From Verrucomicrobiota bacterium (lineage in GTDB: Bacteria; Verrucomicrobiota; Kiritimatiellia; UBA8416; SLMC01): a stretch of 34,270 bases of DNA. Location of the stretch: NCBI GenBank assembly GCA_030018915.1, contig JASEHE010000009.1:1-34270 (forward strand). The letters run 5' to 3'. Position numbers and translations under genes: made by a program. This document shows positions 1 to 8,072 of the stretch, in pieces. Within the stretch, counting starts at the first letter, position 1, and the number at the start of each line of letters is the position of its first letter. The notes beneath the pieces were generated by a model. It was not told where the DNA came from. It saw only the letters and a list, made by a program, of their open reading frames with translations, and made no database searches.

Positions 1-65
1 CCGCACAGAGCGGCACTGAGGGCGATGCATGGAAAAGACGTGCAAGATTCAGGTTCTAGCAGGGA

Positions 66-370
66 TTACTTACGGACCAGGCACAGGCCCTGGCAGGCGA
101 TTTCGCCGCGGAAACGGACGGTAATTTCCACGTAGAGAACTTTGCCGCGCGCTGTCCGATAGAAGCGTGATTGCTGGGCGCGGGCGGCAGGCGCTCCGGC
201 TGAGCGATATTCGACACGACAAACCGCTGGCTTCGCCGGTCGCCCAGCCGGACCGTCCAGCCGTCCATGGCGGGATTCGATCCGGCGGCAGACTGTGGCG
301 AGGCGAGCGGATTCCGGTCTTTGCCGGCTTGGATTGCCGTGACCGGCGCAAGACGGTGGCCGCGGATCAT
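66..370 (-). pseudogene. possible small gene broken by a frameshift, downstream of the V-ATPase operon
   Basis: Two overlapping minus-strand frames each look coding over part of this stretch. The first opens at ATG 370 and reads plausibly to about base 165 (it includes MDGWTVRLGD and RRSQRFVVSNIAQPERLPP), with mostly G or C in third positions. Beyond that its codon use worsens. A second frame, ending at TAA 66-68, then looks natural (GKVLYVEITVRFRGEIACQG). One base gained or lost near 150-175 would join them into one protein of about 100 residues. I do not recognise the product, and no good ribosome binding site precedes ATG 370. It lies about 110 bases beyond the K subunit stop, on the same strand. 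Alternatives are two chance open frames in GC-rich DNA, or a sequencing error in an intact gene. Bases 1-65 show nothing I can name. Confidence 0.3.
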
Positions 371-478
371 GACGAGCCGCGTCGCTTTCCACTACCATGC
401 GGCGCCAGCGCCCGCCGTCGCCGAGGCAGGGACAGCGGGAGTTCGGCCAGGAACTCGACGGCCGGCCGGCTCGAAGGC

Positions 479-946
479 TCAGGCAAAGACCACAATGAAA
501 ACCATGACGAAAATGGCGACGGACTCGATGATGCCGAGGGCCAGCAGATAGTTCGTGAATCCCTGGCCGGTCTCGGCAAAGGCGTCCGCCGCAGCCGCCG
601 CGATAAGGCCCTGCATCCATGCGGACAAGCCGATAGCCGAGCCGCCGAGAAGCCCCCAGGCGATGGTGGCCGGGTAGTTGGCGGCCGTGGCCGCCATGGG
701 GAGCAGCTTGACCGTCATCACGATGAGGCTGTAGAAGGTTTGTGTGATGGGGGCGCCCACGCACACGACGAGTTGAACGAACGGGGCCGGTTTGTTCTGA
801 GCAAAGCATTTCTTCCACGCGCCCACGGCGGCTTGCCCCGCGGCCCCGATCCCAAGACAGGATCCCAGAGCCGAAATTGCGAGGGCGAGCGCAGCCCCGA
901 TCTTCCCCAGTGCCAGCCCCATTGCGTCGGCCGCTGCCTGTTCCAT
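479..946 (-). CDS. atpK: V-type ATP synthase subunit K (membrane rotor proteolipid)
   Basis: This is the ion-carrying rotor subunit of the membrane sector (Vo). The 155 residues form four hydrophobic helices, i.e. two fused hairpins, as in bacterial V-type K subunits. The essential carboxylate is Glu141 in helix 4 (LGIIESVAIF). Thr68, Gln69 and Tyr72 (PITQTFYS) and Gln112 (MQGLIAAAA) match the Na+ ligands and the supporting Tyr of Enterococcus hirae NtpK. Start: ATG 946 is preceded by TAAGGAGTAATGCC, a strong AAGGAG site that contains the stop codon of the I subunit gene, so translation of I and K is probably coupled. A longer reading from an upstream codon would only add I-subunit tail sequence. 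It is the last gene of the ATPase operon. The assignment is firm; the ion specificity is inferred. Confidence 0.95.
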   Translation of the reverse strand: MEQAAADAMGLALGKIGAALALAISALGSCLGIGAAGQAAVGAWKKCFAQNKPAPFVQLVVCVGAPITQTFYSLIVMTVKLLPMAATAANYPATIAWGLLGGSAIGLSAWMQGLIAAAAADAFAETGQGFTNYLLALGIIESVAIFVMVFIVVFA

Positions 947-957
947 GGCATTACTCC

Positions 958-2745
958 TTAGGTTGCGGGTTTGTTGTCTGGTCCGCGACCCGCGAAAGGT
1001 TCGTATGGAAAGCCCGTCCATTCAAGCCCGAAATGCATGGAAAACTCCAGCGCATTGAGTCGGATGCCGTGAACGAGAACGCTGACGGCGCTCAGCGCAA
1101 TATTGAGCGAGTGCCCGGCGAAGAGAATCACGGCGGCCACCAAGCCGGTGAGCGGGTTGGAAAATCCGACGGACAGCGCCATGACGTTGAAAGCGCCGGC
1201 CAGCTTCAGGCCGGCAATGCTCAGCGCGAAAAGCCGCAGGTACGACAGGACGTCGCCGAAATTCGACATAAGAGTCAGGGGCAGCATCAAATGGTTGACC
1301 CATTCGGTTTTCAATCGCTGCGGCGGCGTCATGAAGAGAATCACGGCGGCCAGGCCGGCGGCCGCCAGAAGGAAGAACCAGGAGGGGCGCGGGACGCCGA
1401 CGATCAACTGCCGCGCCAGCAGGAAGATGGACCACGTGACGGCGATCCAACCCGCCTGGGCGATGGCTTGCAGGCTGTTGACGGTTCGAGCCAGGTTCCA
1501 CGCATGCGCGAGCGACAAATGGATGGCGCTGATGATCAGGCAAAGGTGCATGACGTTGAGGTTGTCGCCCAACCAGTCAATCCGGAACCGTCGGAGAGGC
1601 GCCGGCAATTCGGTGATGCCGAAATAGACGCCGCACAACACGCCCCAGACGATCGTGCAGACGCTGAACAGCGTCAGAAGCTGAAACGGCCCCTTGGGCG
1701 CCTGGCGGGCTTTGAGCCGAGCCAGCGCGGTGATGAGCAGGAACACCAGGCCGTAACCGACGTCGCCGACGATCATGGCAAAGAAAAGGCTCAGGAACAC
1801 GAGGAAAGCGACGCTGACGTCCGCTTCGCGGTAGCCGGGCAGGATGTTGATGGTGGAGAAGACTGCCTGGATGGGCCGAACCCATGCCGGGTTGCGGATC
1901 AAGGTGGGCACGCGATCGGCCGGATCGGGGTCGTCCACGACGAGACCCCAGCCCTGATTCATGGCCGCCTTCCGGATCGTGGCCACCAGGTCTTCCGGGC
2001 AGAATCCCTGGAGATAGGCGAGCGCTTCCGCGATTCCCATGCCTTCCCGCGCTTCAATGAAGCGAATCCGGGCCCGAAGCGCCGCGATGGTTTGTCGAAT
2101 CTCCTCGCCTCGTTCGGCCAGCGCAGCCAGTTCGGCGGTGATCCGATCAAGTTCCGTCAGGAGGGCGGCCTGCTCGTCGCGAATCTCGCGCGGGCGGCGG
2201 GCGGGGAGTGGAATTTCGCGCGCGTCGGCGCGCGCGTCCCCAATGCCGACCACGACGAAATACTGTCCGGAGTCGTCCTCGCGAATGAGGACGAGGCAGG
2301 CGTTCTCCGGCGGCGTCACGGGCTTGCGCGACGGCGAATGATAGAGCCGCACGCTCATGCCGCGCGCGGCCATATCCCGGACCAGCGCCGGGTCAAAGTC
2401 GCCGAAAGGTTCCGACTCCATCTGCTCGGCTCGGAGGGCATCCAGCCGTTCGGCGAGTTGGCGCTTGCGGGTGAGCCGGTCATGAACAGCGGCGACGGGG
2501 TCCGCGCGCATCGCCGCGGCGTGGGCCGGCCGGGGCAGTCCCTTTCGCGCGCGAGCGCCCGCCGAGAGCGCGTTGAGCGCCGCAGTGGCGCGGTCCAGGG
2601 CGTGGCGGGTCTCGGTGAAATCGTCCGTCTCCGGCCGGGCGAGCGGGACGAGATGCAGCGCGCCCAGGTCGCGAAGCGCCTCCAGCGTCGGCGGCCGGTC
2701 GGCCGCCAGACACAGGAGCGTAATTTTCTTCATCTTGACGATCAT
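958..2745 (-). CDS. atpI: V-type ATP synthase subunit I (membrane stator)
   Basis: This subunit forms the membrane stator that carries the ion half-channels and connects to the peripheral stalk. The 595 residues have the family architecture. A soluble N-terminal half (MIVKMKKITLLC, then long charged helices to about residue 320) is followed by a hydrophobic C-terminal half with about seven membrane segments. That half contains the recognisable FLSLFFAMIVGDVGYG and FGDVLSYLRLFALSIAG stretches; the latter holds the conserved Arg that faces the rotor carboxylate. Start is uncertain: in-frame ATGs lie at 2757, 2745 and 2733 and none has a convincing ribosome binding site. I chose 2745 because MIVKMKK resembles the usual family beginning. 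The stop is built into the ribosome binding site of the K gene. Confidence 0.93.
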   Translation of the reverse strand: MIVKMKKITLLCLAADRPPTLEALRDLGALHLVPLARPETDDFTETRHALDRATAALNALSAGARARKGLPRPAHAAAMRADPVAAVHDRLTRKRQLAERLDALRAEQMESEPFGDFDPALVRDMAARGMSVRLYHSPSRKPVTPPENACLVLIREDDSGQYFVVVGIGDARADAREIPLPARRPREIRDEQAALLTELDRITAELAALAERGEEIRQTIAALRARIRFIEAREGMGIAEALAYLQGFCPEDLVATIRKAAMNQGWGLVVDDPDPADRVPTLIRNPAWVRPIQAVFSTINILPGYREADVSVAFLVFLSLFFAMIVGDVGYGLVFLLITALARLKARQAPKGPFQLLTLFSVCTIVWGVLCGVYFGITELPAPLRRFRIDWLGDNLNVMHLCLIISAIHLSLAHAWNLARTVNSLQAIAQAGWIAVTWSIFLLARQLIVGVPRPSWFFLLAAAGLAAVILFMTPPQRLKTEWVNHLMLPLTLMSNFGDVLSYLRLFALSIAGLKLAGAFNVMALSVGFSNPLTGLVAAVILFAGHSLNIALSAVSVLVHGIRLNALEFSMHFGLEWTGFPYEPFAGRGPDNKPAT

Positions 2746-2845
2746 GACCGGGGCCATGGACCAGAAGCCGTTGCCTCCGGGCCGGGGAGCGGCTCATCAT
2801 GCGTCGCGGGTTCGACGCGCGACAAAGCAACACGCAATATTCCAC

Positions 2846-3502
2846 CTATTCATCCAGGTCGCGCGCCTCAACGGCAACCGTTCGCGCCTTGGCGACCTTG
2901 CCGCGGACCACGCCGGCAGTCTGTTCGTCGCCCAGGAAAATCTTGATGACGCGGATATTCTCGCGGCACCCGGGAATCTTGACTTTCTCGAAAAGGTTGA
3001 CGCGTTGCGCGGTGACGCGCAGTTCTTCGGCGATCCTGTCGCGCTGGTTACGCAGTATTTGCCGCTCAACGCGAAGACGGATCAGCTTGTCCATCATCTC
3101 CTGGGCGTCGTCGAACCAGGGCGGGGTCGTGAAGAGGTCGAGAACGTTGCGGACAACGGTCACGTCGCGCAGGATGGGAATGCTGACGCCGGCGATATTG
3201 CTCGCGTCGGTAGCAACCGCTTTCAGCGTGACGAGTCCCTCGATCGGCTGGGCCGGCGCGGCTTCGCAAGGGGCGTGAACCTCGGCCTGCGCGTCCGACG
3301 CAAAGAGGCCCACCCAGCGTTCCAGGTCGTTTCGGAGACCGGACTCCACTCGATGCTTCTCCTCGATCTTGTGGTCAATCGCCTGAATCTCGGCCTGGAG
3401 TTGCTGCTTTTTGAGCAGGAGTATGGGCAGAAAGCGCAGGTAGCGCGCGAGCGCCTCGCGCTGCGCCTTCAGCTCGTTCTTGGTGTGCTTGATCTGTGCC
3501 AT
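2846..3502 (-). CDS. atpD: V-type ATP synthase subunit D (central stalk)
   Basis: Subunit D is the central rotor shaft, an antiparallel coiled coil that enters the A3B3 head. The 218-residue protein begins MAQIKHTKNELKAQREAL and continues as a long Leu- and Gln-rich helix (RYLRFLPILLLKKQQLQAE). It ends with a second long helix (LRVERQILRNQRDRIAEELR), which is the typical D-subunit layout and length. Start ATG 3502 fits the family N-terminus, but its ribosome binding site is weak. It is separated from B by an unusual 268-base gap and from I by about 100 bases. That second gap holds a perfect 6-base-stem hairpin at 2803-2823 (GTCGCG/CGCGAC, 9-base loop). Confidence 0.93.
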   Translation of the reverse strand: MAQIKHTKNELKAQREALARYLRFLPILLLKKQQLQAEIQAIDHKIEEKHRVESGLRNDLERWVGLFASDAQAEVHAPCEAAPAQPIEGLVTLKAVATDASNIAGVSIPILRDVTVVRNVLDLFTTPPWFDDAQEMMDKLIRLRVERQILRNQRDRIAEELRVTAQRVNLFEKVKIPGCRENIRVIKIFLGDEQTAGVVRGKVAKARTVAVEARDLDE

Positions 3503-3770
3503 GTTGGAACTCTACTTGATTTCTGATTATCCAGAAAGAGATTCAGGCTGCTGGTGAAATTTGTCTGTTCCGCGCCCGAAAAAGAGACGTTCTTTTGCAG
3601 CCCGATCCTCTGGAGTTCGAGAAGCTGGTGGATGGTCTGTCGAACAGCAAAACGATGAATCCAAGTTCCCTGTATCGGCCTTCATTTTTCGGTTCCCTTC
3701 TCTGTTTCAGCATCCATCAGTGTTGGACATCTCCGTGTCACTAATCGGCGCGACACCAACCGACCACCGA
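3503..3770. other. AT-richer gap inside the V-ATPase operon, ending in an ACCGA-word repeat
   Basis: This 268-base spacer splits the B and D genes, which are otherwise tightly packed. By hand count 3521-3690 is about 48% GC, well below its neighbours. Near its B-side end, words of the type ACCGA recur (3757-3790), and TAATCGG (3742-3748) faces CCGATTA (3767-3773) as a perfect 7-base inverted repeat. The B stop codon lies inside the right arm, so the last B residues are encoded by the repeat. A 52-codon minus-strand frame (start 3685, stop 3527) and an open plus-strand frame (from about 3519) both exist, and neither is recognisable. It may be an inserted or decayed sequence. Confidence 0.5.
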
Positions 3771-5102
3771 TTACCGACCGTTGCTTACCGATGAGATCGG
3801 CGTTTCCTTCTTTGCGGGCCAGAACTTCTCGATCAGCCGTGTGGGGATGCCGGTCTCCATGGGCTCGAAGCAGTCGGCCAGGATCTCCCACCCGAGGTCA
3901 AGCGCCTGTTCCAGCGGGATGTTCACCGAGAGGTCCATCATCTCTTTTTCGAACCGCTCGCCGTATCGGAGAAGCTTGTTGTCCCACTCGCTGGCGCGGA
4001 AGCCCATGGAACGCTTTTCCACGCTTTCGTTGTGGCCGGCATAGAGCTGGATCAGGGTGTTCATGATCGCGCGATGGTCTTCGCGGGTTTTCCCGTTGAC
4101 CTGCTGCTTCAGGCGGCTGAGCGAGCCGAACGGCTCGATGCGGCCTTCGCGAAGGTAGAATTGGCCCTCGGTGATATAGCCGGTGTTGTCCGGGACGGGG
4201 TGGGTGACGTCGTCGCCCGGCATAGTGGTGGCCGCGAGAATGGTGATCGATCCCGAGGTGTCGAAGTCAACGGCTTTCTCGTAGCGCACAGCGAGCTGAC
4301 TGTACAGGTCGCCGGGATAGCCGCGGTTCGATGGGACCTGTTCCATGGTGATGGCGATCTCCTTCATGGCGTTCGAGAAATTGGTCATGTCGGTCAGGAG
4401 CACGAGCACGCGCTTGTTCTGGAGCGCGAACTGCTCGGCGACGGCCAGGCTGATGTCCGGCACGAGCAGGCATTCGACGATCGGGTCCGCCGCGGTGTGG
4501 ATGAACATCACGGTGCGCGAGATCGCGCCGTTTTCCTCCAGATTGTCGCGGAAGAACAGGTAGTCGTCGTGCTTCAAGCCCATTCCGCCGAGGATGATGA
4601 CGTCCACCTCGGCCTGCAGGGCAATGCGCGCGAGCAGCGGGTTATACGGCTCGCCCGCCCGGGCAAAGATGGGGAGCTTCTGGGATTCGACCAGGCTGTT
4701 GAACACGTCAATCATGGGAATGCCGGTCCGCACCATTTTGTCTGGAATGATCCGCTTGGCCGGGTTGACTGGTGGCCCGCCGATCTCGATGAGGTTCTCG
4801 GACAGGGCTGGCCCCTTGTCGCGGGGCGTGGCGCCGCCCGTGAACACGCGGCCGAGCAGAGCGTCCGAAAATGGCACGCGCATGGCGTGGCCCAGGAAAC
4901 GAATCTGAGCGTCGGTCGTCACCCCGCTGGCGCCGGCAAAGACTTGGAGGGAGACCTCGTCGTTGTTCAGGCGAATGACCTGTGCGCGCGATGTGCCCGC
5001 GCGCGAAGAGACCTCGGCCAGTTCGCGGTATTTCACGTCGCCGGCGCGGACGTTGATGACGTTTCCGGCAATCCGGTCCACTCGATGGTAGAGCCTACGC
5101 AT
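3771..5102 (-). CDS. atpB: V-type ATP synthase subunit B (non-catalytic nucleotide-binding subunit)
   Basis: B alternates with A in the soluble V1 head and has a structural/regulatory nucleotide site. The 443 residues start [20 protein letters not shown]. They contain the B-specific stretches [20 protein letters not shown]-like (here [18 protein letters not shown]), [39 protein letters not shown] and [15 protein letters not shown]. The classical P-loop is absent, as expected for B. Start ATG 5102 lies eight bases inside the end of the A gene (A stop TAG 5095-5097), so the two are translationally coupled; longer upstream readings run antisense-like through A and are rejected. The C-terminus (SSVSNGR) runs into the ACCGA-word repeat of the following gap. 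Confidence 0.96.
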   Translation of the reverse strand: MRRLYHRVDRIAGNVINVRAGDVKYRELAEVSSRAGTSRAQVIRLNNDEVSLQVFAGASGVTTDAQIRFLGHAMRVPFSDALLGRVFTGGATPRDKGPALSENLIEIGGPPVNPAKRIIPDKMVRTGIPMIDVFNSLVESQKLPIFARAGEPYNPLLARIALQAEVDVIILGGMGLKHDDYLFFRDNLEENGAISRTVMFIHTAADPIVECLLVPDISLAVAEQFALQNKRVLVLLTDMTNFSNAMKEIAITMEQVPSNRGYPGDLYSQLAVRYEKAVDFDTSGSITILAATTMPGDDVTHPVPDNTGYITEGQFYLREGRIEPFGSLSRLKQQVNGKTREDHRAIMNTLIQLYAGHNESVEKRSMGFRASEWDNKLLRYGERFEKEMMDLSVNIPLEQALDLGWEILADCFEPMETGIPTRLIEKFWPAKKETPISSVSNGR

Positions 5103-6828
5103 GGGCAGTCGCCTCCGTGACCATGTTCTCGATTCTTTCCTGAAGCGTCTTGAACTCCGGGTCGTCCATGGCCGCGCGGTTCCACTCTTTGGTGGTCTGG
5201 GTGAGCTGGTGGAAAAATCGCCTGGCGGCGGTCTTGTCCGGGAAATGCGTCGGAGCGCGCAGGATGGCGCCAATCACCCCGAACATGTGGCGCTGCCGCT
5301 CGGCCGTCGAGGCGCCGTCCACCTTATCATAGGCGTCCTGCTGCAGATAAGAGTCGTCGAGGTATTCGGCTTTCAGGTAGGTGACGAAGTCGTCCATCGA
5401 GGTGCCTTCCTCTCCGACGACCTTCATCATCTGGCCGACTTCGTTGCCGGCGCGCAGGGTTCGGCGGGCCGTCTCAACTTCGTCGCGGGAAACCACGCCA
5501 GCGTATTTGCTCCAACTGTCCAGCGGATCAATGGCCGGGTAGCGCCGCGCGTCCGAGCGGGCGCGGGACAGGCCGTGGAAGGCGCCGACGACCTTGAGGG
5601 TGGCCTGAGTTACGGGTTCGTCGAAATTGCCGCCGGCCGGACTGATCGTTCCGCCGATCGTCACGGAGCCCGTGGCGCCGTTCTTGAGCCGGACGCCGCC
5701 GCCTCGCTCGTAGAAGTTGGCGATGACGGAATCCAGGTAGGCGGGGAACGCCTCCTCGCCCGGGATTTCCTCGAGGCGGCCGGAGGTTTCGCGCAGCGCC
5801 TGTGCCCAGCGCGAGGTCGAGTCGGCCAGCAGCAGCACGTTGAGCGACATCTGGCGGTAGTACTCCGCGATGGTGACGGCCGTATAAACGGAAGCTTCGC
5901 GCGCAGCCACCGGCATGGCGCTGGTGTTGCAGATGATGACGGTTCGCTCCATGAGGCTCCGGCCGGTGCGCGGGTCGATGAGGCGGGGGAACTCGCGGAG
6001 CGTCTCGACGATCTCGCCCGCGCGCTCGCCGCAAGCCGCGATCACGACAATATCCACGTCGGCGTGGCGACTCGTGATCTGCTGGAGCACCGTCTTGCCG
6101 GCTCCGAACGGGCCGGGAATGCAATAAGCGCCGCCGCGGGCAACGGGGAAGAACGTGTCAATGATCCGCACCTTGGTCACCAGCGGTTCGGTCGGGCGAA
6201 GCCGCTCGGCATACAGGCGAATCGGGAAACGAACCGGCCATCGCTGGACCATGGCGACCGATCGCTCGACGCCTTGCGCGTCGAGCAGCCGCGCGATTTC
6301 CAGGTCCGCCGTGTAGGCGCCGGCTGGCGCGATTTGGGCGACCTTGAACGCGCCGGTGAGGCCGAATGGAACCATGACGCGATGCGTGAAAATACCTTCC
6401 GGCACGCTCCCGAGCGGGTCGCCGGCGACCACCGAGTCGCCGACTTTGACTTCGGGCGTGAAGTCCCATCGGCGGTCGCGGGGAAGGGCCGGGAGGCGCG
6501 CGCCGCGCCGCAGGAAAAATCCGCACATTTCCGCGAGGCGCGGCAGAGGGTTCTGGAGCCCGTCAAAGACCTGCGCAAGCAGGCCGGGGCCCAGTTCGAC
6601 CGACAGCAGATTGCCGGAGAACTCGACGCGGTCGCCCACGCCCAGGCCCGCGGTGTCTTCGAACACCTGGAGGTCCGCCCGGGTCCCGCGCACGCGGACC
6701 ACCTCGGACATCAGTCCGACGTCGCCCAGTTTGGCGAAGGCCACTTCGTTCTGGCCGACAACTCCATCGAATTTCACGGTGATCATGTTGCCTGTGACGC
6801 CGATTATGGTTCCTGTTGTCCGGCTCAT
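5095..6828 (-). CDS. atpA: V-type ATP synthase subunit A (catalytic)
   Basis: A is the catalytic ATPase subunit of V1. The 577 residues have an N-terminal beta-barrel ([15 protein letters not shown]) and the extra 'non-homologous' region typical of V/A-type A subunits (about 110-190). Walker A, GPFGAGKT, is at residues 239-246 inside [19 protein letters not shown]. Further on come [17 protein letters not shown] and [19 protein letters not shown]-type motifs. Start ATG 6828 gives the usual N-terminus ([10 protein letters not shown]) and lies four bases after the stop of the upstream DUF2764 gene, so both are probably read from one transcript. The 3' end overlaps B by eight bases. Length is normal for the bacterial V-type family. 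Confidence 0.97.
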   Translation of the reverse strand: MSRTTGTIIGVTGNMITVKFDGVVGQNEVAFAKLGDVGLMSEVVRVRGTRADLQVFEDTAGLGVGDRVEFSGNLLSVELGPGLLAQVFDGLQNPLPRLAEMCGFFLRRGARLPALPRDRRWDFTPEVKVGDSVVAGDPLGSVPEGIFTHRVMVPFGLTGAFKVAQIAPAGAYTADLEIARLLDAQGVERSVAMVQRWPVRFPIRLYAERLRPTEPLVTKVRIIDTFFPVARGGAYCIPGPFGAGKTVLQQITSRHADVDIVVIAACGERAGEIVETLREFPRLIDPRTGRSLMERTVIICNTSAMPVAAREASVYTAVTIAEYYRQMSLNVLLLADSTSRWAQALRETSGRLEEIPGEEAFPAYLDSVIANFYERGGGVRLKNGATGSVTIGGTISPAGGNFDEPVTQATLKVVGAFHGLSRARSDARRYPAIDPLDSWSKYAGVVSRDEVETARRTLRAGNEVGQMMKVVGEEGTSMDDFVTYLKAEYLDDSYLQQDAYDKVDGASTAERQRHMFGVIGAILRAPTHFPDKTAARRFFHQLTQTTKEWNRAAMDDPEFKTLQERIENMVTEATAHA

Positions 6829-6832
6829 CGCG

Positions 6833-7387
6833 CTATTCCCGGCCGGTCGCCGGCCTCGTGTTGTTTTCGGAGTCGCGGTTCACAAGTTTGTCGACCCGTT
6901 CGCGGCCCGCTTCTGGATTCATGGCGGCCCATCGCTCGACAAGTTTCAGTTTGAGGGCGTAGGCGAGAAGCGCGGCGCCCGTGAAAGGGTCGAAGCCGGC
7001 CAGTTCATCAAGGATCGTCCAACGCAGACGGTCGAGCGCCCGTTCTCTCTCCGCCGGTGTCGGCCGTGAAAAAGCCTCTGCCACGCGTTTCTCAATCAGA
7101 AGGTCCACGCCGTTCTGCGGGCGAACGTCGGCTTCCGAATCCTGCCGCAGGCGGCCGGCGCGCAGGCGGACAACCGCGTTGCGGACCTGCGTATCCTTGT
7201 TGCACCAGGTCCGAACAAACGCCGACCGCGATTCCGGACGCGCGCGCCTCAGGAGCTCCTCCAATGCGCGCAGGTCCGCAGCTCGGAGATGCTCCCGGCA
7301 GAGGCTGAGGAACCGGTCAAAGGAGAGTGGCGGCGGCGCATCGAGGGAAAGCGCCGGCAAACTGGCCGCGAAGAAATAGTAGCCCAT
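6833..7387 (-). CDS. DUF2764-like protein of the V-ATPase operon
   Basis: The 184-residue protein begins MGYYFFAASLPALSLDAPPP and is followed by LSFDRFLSLCREHL. I recognise this opening from DUF2764 proteins, which occupy the same place, between E and A, in V-ATPase operons of Chlamydiae and relatives. It is helical, Arg- and Leu-rich and has no membrane segment or signal peptide. No separate C or F subunit gene is seen in this operon, so the protein may stand in for one of them (probably C, the adaptor between stator or rotor and head); that is inference from position only. Start ATG 7387 gives the family N-terminus. The stop precedes the A start by four bases. Confidence 0.78.
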   Translation of the reverse strand: MGYYFFAASLPALSLDAPPPLSFDRFLSLCREHLRAADLRALEELLRRARPESRSAFVRTWCNKDTQVRNAVVRLRAGRLRQDSEADVRPQNGVDLLIEKRVAEAFSRPTPAERERALDRLRWTILDELAGFDPFTGAALLAYALKLKLVERWAAMNPEAGRERVDKLVNRDSENNTRPATGRE

Positions 7388-7401
7388 GTGAAATATCCGG
7401 C

Positions 7402-8022
7402 CTACCGCGGACCGCCGGCCGAGCGCACGATCTCCGCCAGGCGCGGCCGCGCGATTTGGCAGAGCGCGTCCACAATGGCGTCCTGCGTGAAGTCGTGTTC
7501 GACGTTTTGACCTTTGACGCGCGCCTTGAATCCGCGCAGGATCGAGCCGTCCGCCTTGATCTCGACCCCTTGCTTCAACTCGCGGACGAACTGGGCCATC
7601 AGCGAATCCGCCAGCTTATTCCGGTCGTCCTGGCTCAGAAGAAGCTCGATTCCGCCTCCGCCGGCTCCGCTGCGGCCGTAGACTTCGACGGCCTTGAGCA
7701 GAATCGAACGCAGGGCATCCTCGCGCAACGCCTGGCCGACGTCCCGACGGACGATCTCGCGCAGAACGGCGTTTAGCGCCTCGCCGATCAAGAGGATAAC
7801 GTCCCGGGCGGCTTGTTCGAGGGTCTTGCGGCCGCGTTCCACGGACTCGCGCGCCGCCCGGTCAACGTCGGCCCGCTTGGCCCGGGCTTCTTGTTCGGCT
7901 TGGGCGACGAGCGCGCCGGCCTTTTGCCGGGCGGCGTCGAGGATGCGCGCGGCTTCAGCCTGGGCCTTGTCGGCGCCGTCTTTCTTGATTCGTTCCAGGA
8001 GACTTTGGAGTTCTTCCGCCAT
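7402..8022 (-). CDS. atpE: V-type ATP synthase subunit E (peripheral stalk)
   Basis: Subunit E is the peripheral stalk that holds the V1 head to subunit I. The 206 residues show a long Ala-, Glu- and Arg-rich N-terminal helix (MAEELQSLLERIKKDG, then AEAARILDAARQKAGALVAQ). A small globular C-terminal domain starting near residue 105 follows. I chose ATG 8022. A GTG at 8076, overlapping the stop of the oxidoreductase gene, would add 18 residues (MTVQPIRPVRPG...) that do not look like the family. The intergenic distance to the upstream oxidoreductase is therefore about 50 bases, short enough for co-transcription. The Gly-rich loop GRSGAGGGG near residue 120 is slightly unusual. Confidence 0.9.
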   Translation of the reverse strand: MAEELQSLLERIKKDGADKAQAEAARILDAARQKAGALVAQAEQEARAKRADVDRAARESVERGRKTLEQAARDVILLIGEALNAVLREIVRRDVGQALREDALRSILLKAVEVYGRSGAGGGGIELLLSQDDRNKLADSLMAQFVRELKQGVEIKADGSILRGFKARVKGQNVEHDFTQDAIVDALCQIARPRLAEIVRSAGGPR

Positions 8023-8072
8023 TGCATCGCTCGCTTTCCATCCCGGACGGACCGGGCGGATAGGTTGAACCG

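Noticed and set aside
877-2946. Long plus-strand open frame opposite the I subunit gene
   Set aside because: Antisense open frames are common in GC-rich DNA. This one has an Arg-, Gln- and Asp-rich composition with no recognisable family, while the opposite strand encodes a complete I subunit.
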